Below, piece after piece: positions 60,150 through 64,000 of a stretch of 64,000 bases of DNA; within the stretch, counting starts at the first letter, position 1; each line of letters starts with the position of its first letter. Source of the stretch: Acidobacteriota bacterium (lineage in GTDB: Bacteria; Acidobacteriota; Terriglobia; Bryobacterales; Bryobacteraceae); NCBI GenBank assembly GCA_005808475.1, contig SYLY01000250.1, positions 1-64,000 on the forward strand, read 5' to 3'. Under the pieces are notes generated by a model. That model saw only the letters and a list, made by a program, of their open reading frames with translations, was not told the origin of the DNA and did no database searches. The position numbers and the translations under genes were made by a program.

Positions 60150-60734
60150 GTCCACCGCCGCGTAACGAAGCTCGGCTTCCAGGCGGAGCGTGGGAGGCCA
60201 GCGGGGACTGGTGTCGAACCGGAACTCGGTGGCCCGGTCCGGCGCGGTGATCGCCGCGTCGCGGAAAAGCTCCTGTCCGCCGCGCCCCAGCACCCGCAGG
60301 ACCAGATAGCCGCGCGCGGGCCCGCTCCAGGAGGCGCTGTGCGACGCCGCTCGCGGCACGTCGCGCACCGAGCGCCAGTCCGGCGGGGACGGCTTGTCCT
60401 CCCGCGCCCCATCCGCGATCCAACGCCGGAACAGAGCGATGGCATCGGCGGGCAGCGGCGCGGCTTCCAGCGGCATTCGGCGCGGCTCGCCCCGGCGCCC
60501 CTCCAGGAACTCCATCAGCGGGCTCGCTGCCGGATCCCCAGGGATGACCGCCGGTCCGAGCGCCCCGCCCCGCATCAGGCCGGCATGGGACCGCGTGTCG
60601 AGTCCGCCCGCCGCGGTGGAATCGCCATGGCATCGATTGCAGTGGAACGCGAGCAGCGGGGCGAGGTCGCGATGGAACGCCGGAGCCTGTCCGAAAGCGG
60701 CCGTGACGGCGAACATCCACATGGTAGACTGCAT
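60114..60734 (-). CDS. Planctomycete-type cytochrome c domain protein
   Basis: This 206-residue secreted protein has a short signal segment (MWMFAVTAAFGQA) and one Planctomycete cytochrome c module: CxxCH is the CNRCHG site at about residue 33, with later MPLEAAPLPADAIALFRRWIADGA typical of the module. The last ~75 residues form a beta-rich region (YLVLRVLGRGGQELFRDAAI to the end). Starts at 60734 or at the in-frame ATGs at 60722 and 60716 are possible; the first leaves only three bases to the divergent ATG at 60738. Its 3' end overlaps the end of the KASIII-like gene by 36 bases. Confidence 0.8.
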   Translation of the reverse strand: MQSTMWMFAVTAAFGQAPAFHRDLAPLLAFHCNRCHGDSTAAGGLDTRSHAGLMRGGALGPAVIPGDPAASPLMEFLEGRRGEPRRMPLEAAPLPADAIALFRRWIADGAREDKPSPPDWRSVRDVPRAASHSASWSGPARGYLVLRVLGRGGQELFRDAAITAPDRATEFRFDTSPRWPPTLRLEAELRYAAVDSAAIRWTVDGR

Positions 60735-60737
60735 CGC

Positions 60738-61859
60738 ATGATTCGCAAGACTGCATTGATTCTTCTTGCCGCGTCGGCGATCGCTTTCGCCCAGCGGCCG
60801 CGCGGCAAAGTGGTGAACCGGCTCGAGAAGCTGCTCTACGTGACGGACTCCAAGGGAATCTCCGTCTACGACATCAACGACGGGCACAAGTTTCTCCAGA
60901 AAATCGACGTGCCGGACACCGGTTCCTACAAGGGTATCAGCGCCAGCGTCCAACTCGGGCTGCTGCATCTGGCGTCGAATCTGAAAGACGACCTCGTCGC
61001 CATGGATCTGGCCACCAACAAGGTCGTCTGGCGCAAGAACCACGGCCTGTATCCCGATAGCCAGGCCGTCACCCCCGATGGCAAGCTGCTCTACGTCCCC
61101 TATCGCGGCGAGGACAACTGGAAGGTAATCCGCGCGGACAACGGCGAACTGGTGGCGTCCATTCCCGTGGGACGCGGGAAGAACTACGACGACTCGCCGA
61201 TCGGCAGCATCGGGCCGCACAACACGTGGATGCATCCGTCCGGCGAGCGCGTGTACTTCGAGGTGCTGACGCTGCCCTACGTCTATATCTGCGACACGCG
61301 GTCGAACAAGATCATCGGCAAGGTGGGACCGTTCAGCAAGGGCATTCGGCCGTTCACGGTGAGCGACGACGAGAAGTTCGTCTACGCCAACGTGGATGCG
61401 TTGCTGGGTTTCGAAACCGGCCTGGTGAAGACGCCGCAGGGCGATTGGGGCGGTCCGATGATCCACCGCGCGGAGAACAAGACGCCGGCGGCGCGCTTGG
61501 AAGACATCCCCAATCCGCCCGCGCGCAAGCCGCATTCGACGCCGAGCCACGGAATCAATCTGCGGCCGGATCAGAAGGAAGTGTGGCTGGTCGACGGAGT
61601 TTACGGGTACGTCTATGCGTGGGATGTGACGAAGCTGCCGCCGAGGATGGTCGCGGAGATGCCGCTTTTCAAGGATCGAAGCGAGCGGCCGCATCCGGGC
61701 TGGGTGTCGTTCAGTATCGACGGCAAATACGCGTATCCCGACGGCGGGGTGGTGTTCGACGCCCATACGCACAAGCCGGTGGCGCGGATTCCAACGAGCG
61801 AAAAGCTGATCGAGATCGACTTCATGGATGGCAAGCCGGTCCGGGCGGGTCATCGCTGA
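60738..61859 (+). CDS. Secreted YVTN-type beta-propeller protein
   Basis: This 373-residue protein has a signal peptide (MIRKTALILLAASAIAFAQ) and repeated beta-propeller blades of the YVTN/quinoprotein-like kind: KLLYVTDSKGISVYDINDG, GLLHLASNLKDDLVAMDLATNKVVW, KLLYVPYRGEDNWKVIRADNGELVASIPVG, RVYFEVLTLPYVYICDTRSNKIIGKV, KFVYANVDALLGFETGL, and EVWLVDGVYGYVYAWDV. Seven blades are plausible. No catalytic residue can be named. It begins three bases away from the divergent cytochrome protein, so each promoter must lie within the other gene or be shared; the two may be expressed together in a periplasmic redox role. Confidence 0.82.
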   Translation: MIRKTALILLAASAIAFAQRPRGKVVNRLEKLLYVTDSKGISVYDINDGHKFLQKIDVPDTGSYKGISASVQLGLLHLASNLKDDLVAMDLATNKVVWRKNHGLYPDSQAVTPDGKLLYVPYRGEDNWKVIRADNGELVASIPVGRGKNYDDSPIGSIGPHNTWMHPSGERVYFEVLTLPYVYICDTRSNKIIGKVGPFSKGIRPFTVSDDEKFVYANVDALLGFETGLVKTPQGDWGGPMIHRAENKTPAARLEDIPNPPARKPHSTPSHGINLRPDQKEVWLVDGVYGYVYAWDVTKLPPRMVAEMPLFKDRSERPHPGWVSFSIDGKYAYPDGGVVFDAHTHKPVARIPTSEKLIEIDFMDGKPVRAGHR

Positions 61860-61870
61860 GGCATCTCATG

Positions 61871-61898
61871 TGTCAGAAAGAGTGCTACACTTCTGACA
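61871..61898. promoter_or_regulatory. Operator-like inverted repeat of the AbiE toxin-antitoxin operon
   Basis: TGTCAGAA (61871-61878) and TTCTGACA (61891-61898) are exact reverse complements with a 12-base spacer. The spacer contains TGCTACAC, which together with the next T forms an extended -10 like TGcTACACT (61883-61891), so a dimeric repressor bound here would cover the promoter. AbiEi antitoxins repress their own operons by binding inverted repeats just upstream, in agreement with this position, 9 bases before the antitoxin start. Confidence 0.7.
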
Positions 61899-61907
61899 GG
61901 AGGTTCC

Positions 61908-62507
61908 ATGGAGATCGAGATCGGCGGCAGGCTCGAGGAGTACGCCTGCCGTTTGCCGGAAGGCACGCCACTGACCGCCAAAGACCTGCTGCATATGGGC
62001 ACGCGGGCCGCCGTGGATCAATCGCTATCGCGCCTGGCGCGGAGAGGCGTCCTGATGCGCGCGGGCCGCGGCATCTACGTCCGGCCCACGCAGAGCCGTT
62101 TCGGTGCGCGGCCTCCCGCCGCGGAGATTCTGGTCGCCGCGCTGGCCTCTCGCCGGGGAGAGCGTGTGGCTCCGCACGGCGCGGCCGCCGCCAATCAACT
62201 CGGGATGACCACGCAGGTACCCGTCCGCGAAGTCTACCTGACTACTGGCCGGGCCCGGACCCTGCAACTGGGAGCGCAGGTGATCGAACTCCGCCACGCG
62301 CCGTCGTGGCAATTGGCTTTGGGCGGCCGGCCGGCCGGCGCGGCGATCCGCGCGCTCGCATGGCTGGGGCCGGAGCAGGCCGGCGAAGCGATTCGCGTCC
62401 TGCGCGCGAAGCTCCCGCCCGAGGAACGGCAGGCGATGCTCGACACCCGCTCCGTGCTTCCCGCGTGGATGGCCCAGGCCGTCAGCGCGCTGGCGGTGGA
62501 TGTCTGA
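61908..62507 (+). CDS. AbiEi-type antitoxin (DUF6088-like) of a type IV toxin-antitoxin system
   Basis: This 199-residue protein has an N-terminal winged helix (about 15-65: LPEGTPLTAKDLLHMGTRAAVDQSLSRLARRGVLMRAGRGIYV) and an AbiEi-like C-terminal region with EILVAALASRRGERVAPHGAAAANQLGMTTQVPV and REVYLTTGRARTLQLG. The protein is expected to bind its own promoter and oppose the toxin without direct contact, the type IV arrangement. AGGAGG lies five bases before the ATG at 61908. It overlaps the toxin gene by eight bases. Confidence 0.88.
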   Translation: MEIEIGGRLEEYACRLPEGTPLTAKDLLHMGTRAAVDQSLSRLARRGVLMRAGRGIYVRPTQSRFGARPPAAEILVAALASRRGERVAPHGAAAANQLGMTTQVPVREVYLTTGRARTLQLGAQVIELRHAPSWQLALGGRPAGAAIRALAWLGPEQAGEAIRVLRAKLPPEERQAMLDTRSVLPAWMAQAVSALAVDV

Positions 62508-63513
62508 ACGGTTCCTCCAACTGCCCGCGGCCGACAGGCGCGAAGCGTTGGGGGTGGCCGTCGCGTTGACCGGACGGCCTTTGCACTTGCTGGACAAGGA
62601 CGTGTGGCTGGTCTGGACCCTCGAGGTCCTGTTCCAGACGGACTTCGCGTCCCACCTCGTCTTCAAGGGCGGCTCCTCGCTGTCCAAGGCGCACCGGATC
62701 ATCGACCGGTTCTCCGAAGACGTCGACCTCACCTACGACATCCGCGCGCTGGCGCCCGATCTGGTGGAAGCCGGCGAGGAACCGCTGCCTCCCACTCGCA
62801 GCCAGGAGAAGCGGTGGACCAAGGAGATCCGCTCGCGCCTTCCCGCCTGGGTGAGCGATCGCGCCGCACCCGCGATTCGCGCCGCGCTGGCCGCTCAGAG
62901 TCTTCCCGCCCGGATCTCGCCACAGGGCGACGTAGCTTTCATCGAGTACGAGCCGCTCGCGACGGGGACGGGCTACACCCGCCCCGCCATCATGCTGGAG
63001 TTCGGCGCCCGCTCCACCGGCGAGCCCTGCGAAAGGCGGCCCGTGCGTTGCGACGCGGCGGACTGCGTCGCCGGCGTCGAGTTTCCCGCCGCGAATCCCC
63101 GTGTGATGCGTCCCGAACGCACTTTTTGGGAGAAGGCCACGGCCATTCACGTCTACTGCGCGCAGGGCGAATTCCGCGGAGGCAACCGGTTCGCGCGTCA
63201 CTGGCACGACCTCACCCGGCTCGTCCGCTCCGGCGCTGCCTCCAACGCGATCGGCGATCGCGAACTCGCCATGACGGTGGCTCGTCACAAGTCCGCTTTC
63301 TTCGCGGAGAAGAACGTCGATTACGCCGCCGCGGTTTCCGGCGCACTCCGTTTGATCCCGGATGGCGCGGCCTTCGAGGCGCTCGCCGCGGACTATGCGC
63401 GGATGGTGGAAGACGGACTGTTGTCCGCCCCCGCCGAATCGTTCGAAGAGATCATGGACAGTTGCCTGTCGCTACAGGATCGAGCCAACCGCCGGCGCGC
63501 CGCCCACGCATAG
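62500..63513 (+). CDS. AbiEii-type nucleotidyltransferase toxin
   Basis: This 337-residue protein carries the AbiEii/MenT nucleotidyltransferase pattern: LVFKGGSSLSKAHRIIDRFSEDVDLTYD (about residues 48-76), where GGSSLSK and the DVD acidic pair form the active site. Downstream regions with PERTFWEKATAIHVYC and RHWHDLTRL are family-typical. Known members transfer nucleotides to tRNA 3' ends or other targets and block growth, giving phage defence in some systems. The gene starts inside the end of the antitoxin gene, as usual for abiE operons, and is followed by the oppositely oriented kinase gene with no gap. Confidence 0.9.
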   Translation: MSERFLQLPAADRREALGVAVALTGRPLHLLDKDVWLVWTLEVLFQTDFASHLVFKGGSSLSKAHRIIDRFSEDVDLTYDIRALAPDLVEAGEEPLPPTRSQEKRWTKEIRSRLPAWVSDRAAPAIRAALAAQSLPARISPQGDVAFIEYEPLATGTGYTRPAIMLEFGARSTGEPCERRPVRCDAADCVAGVEFPAANPRVMRPERTFWEKATAIHVYCAQGEFRGGNRFARHWHDLTRLVRSGAASNAIGDRELAMTVARHKSAFFAEKNVDYAAAVSGALRLIPDGAAFEALAADYARMVEDGLLSAPAESFEEIMDSCLSLQDRANRRRAAHA

Positions 63514-64000
63514 TCACGCGGAAACTCCCGGCCAGGGAACCTCGAAGCCCACCGTCGAACCGTCCGGCGAGGACGAGATTCGCAACTCCGCCCCCTCGCC
63601 GTAGCAGAGACGAAGGCGGCGCGACACGTTCTCGAGTCCTACGCCGTGGCCGGAACTGTCCTGGACGGTGTCGAAGCCCGGCCCGGTGTCGGAGACGCGG
63701 ATGGCGACCTGGCCGTTCCGCACCGCCGCCGATATCGTCAGCTTGCCTCCTTGCGGCCGCGCCGCGATGGCGTGCTTCACCGCGTTCTCCACCAGCGACT
63801 GCAACGAGAGCACCGGGATCGGAACGGCCCGGGCTTCCGGCGCCACCAGGATCTCCACCGCGAGGCGGCCGCCCAGGCGCAGCTTCTCGATTTCGAGGTA
63901 CGCCTCCACGACGCGAAGCTCCTCGTCGAGCGCGATGAAGGTCTTGTCCTGCTTCAACGAATAACGGAGGATATCGGCGAGGTTCAGCACCGTGCGGCGC
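63514..64000 (-). CDS. LytS-type sensor histidine kinase, C-terminal part
   Basis: About 162 residues at the C-terminus of a histidine kinase of the LytS/YpdA type are visible; the rest lies past the window end. The frame is open to the last base. The visible portion covers the end of the His_kinase domain (LNLADILRYSLKQDKTFIALDEELRVVEAYLEIEKLRLG) and the ATPase domain: N-box SLVENAVKHAIA and G-boxes DTGPGF and GHGVGLENVSRRL. Such kinases usually partner a LytTR response regulator encoded next to them, which would lie outside this window. Confidence 0.9.
   Translation of the reverse strand, partial: RRTVLNLADILRYSLKQDKTFIALDEELRVVEAYLEIEKLRLGGRLAVEILVAPEARAVPIPVLSLQSLVENAVKHAIAARPQGGKLTISAAVRNGQVAIRVSDTGPGFDTVQDSSGHGVGLENVSRRLRLCYGEGAELRISSSPDGSTVGFEVPWPGVSA

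Noticed and set aside
1-64000. tRNA, rRNA, intact transposase or phage integrase genes
   Set aside because: No conserved rRNA segments, tRNA cloverleaf-like arms or transposase/integrase motifs were seen on reading; the rearranged block at 2026-5018 has no insertion sequence ends that I could find.

Overview
The window is high-GC, densely packed bacterial chromosome that looks like an acidobacterium, most likely of the Solibacter/Bryobacter type. The evidence is four Oar-like TonB-dependent receptors (two intact, two remnants), an Acidobacteria-type VWFA protein, the DUF1501 + DUF1549/DUF1553 + Planctomycete-type cytochrome pair, several Tat-exported redox and sugar enzymes, and frequent TTG/GTG starts. 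This assignment is inferred from gene content only. I see no rRNA, tRNA, CRISPR array or intact insertion sequence.

Region 1 (1-5020) is an accessory, partly decayed stretch. It holds a HigBA-type toxin-antitoxin pair cut by the window edge, an in-frame chimera of a DUF433 start and an enolase-superfamily tail, an orphan gene, two 3' halves of TonB receptor genes joined head to head, and a frameshifted GH39 beta-xylosidase remnant.

Region 2 (5021-26714) is secreted and catabolic metabolism: a ceramidase-like protein, DUF1501 with DUF1549/1553, a four-gene amidohydrolase-MFS-methyltransferase-D-aminoacylase operon, a TonB receptor followed by a sugar isomerase, a cytochrome b/molybdoenzyme pair, a TonB receptor-phytase operon, and a Gfo/Idh/MocA oxidoreductase.

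Region 3 (26828-42157) holds a very large orphan secreted protein, a VWFA protein, a dehydrogenase-like/esterase fusion, a sulfite oxidase family protein, a crystallin-like secreted protein, carbonic anhydrase, nicotinate phosphoribosyltransferase and a Gld-type ABC exporter operon. That operon has a near-consensus promoter and a premature stop in its GldG gene.

Region 4 (42204-51055) is a seven-gene operon built around a 1001-residue tubulin/FtsZ-superfamily protein. It also encodes two paralogous three-helix membrane proteins and three proteins that share one N-terminal four-cysteine ribbon plus a membrane anchor but carry quite different C-terminal parts. This is the best candidate for an undescribed system.

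Region 5 (51172-54806) has a D-threonine aldolase family enzyme and a minimal bacterial microcompartment locus: class II aldolase, one BMC-H and three BMC-P proteins.

Region 6 (54922-60149) is a tightly coupled MBOAT - SGNH - SGNH - acyl carrier protein - KASIII-like operon. The KASIII-like protein has serine in place of the catalytic cysteine. It looks like a Dlt-like surface acylation machine and is the second strong candidate. The window ends with a divergent cytochrome/beta-propeller pair, an AbiE type IV toxin-antitoxin system with a visible operator-like repeat, and the end of a LytS-type histidine kinase.
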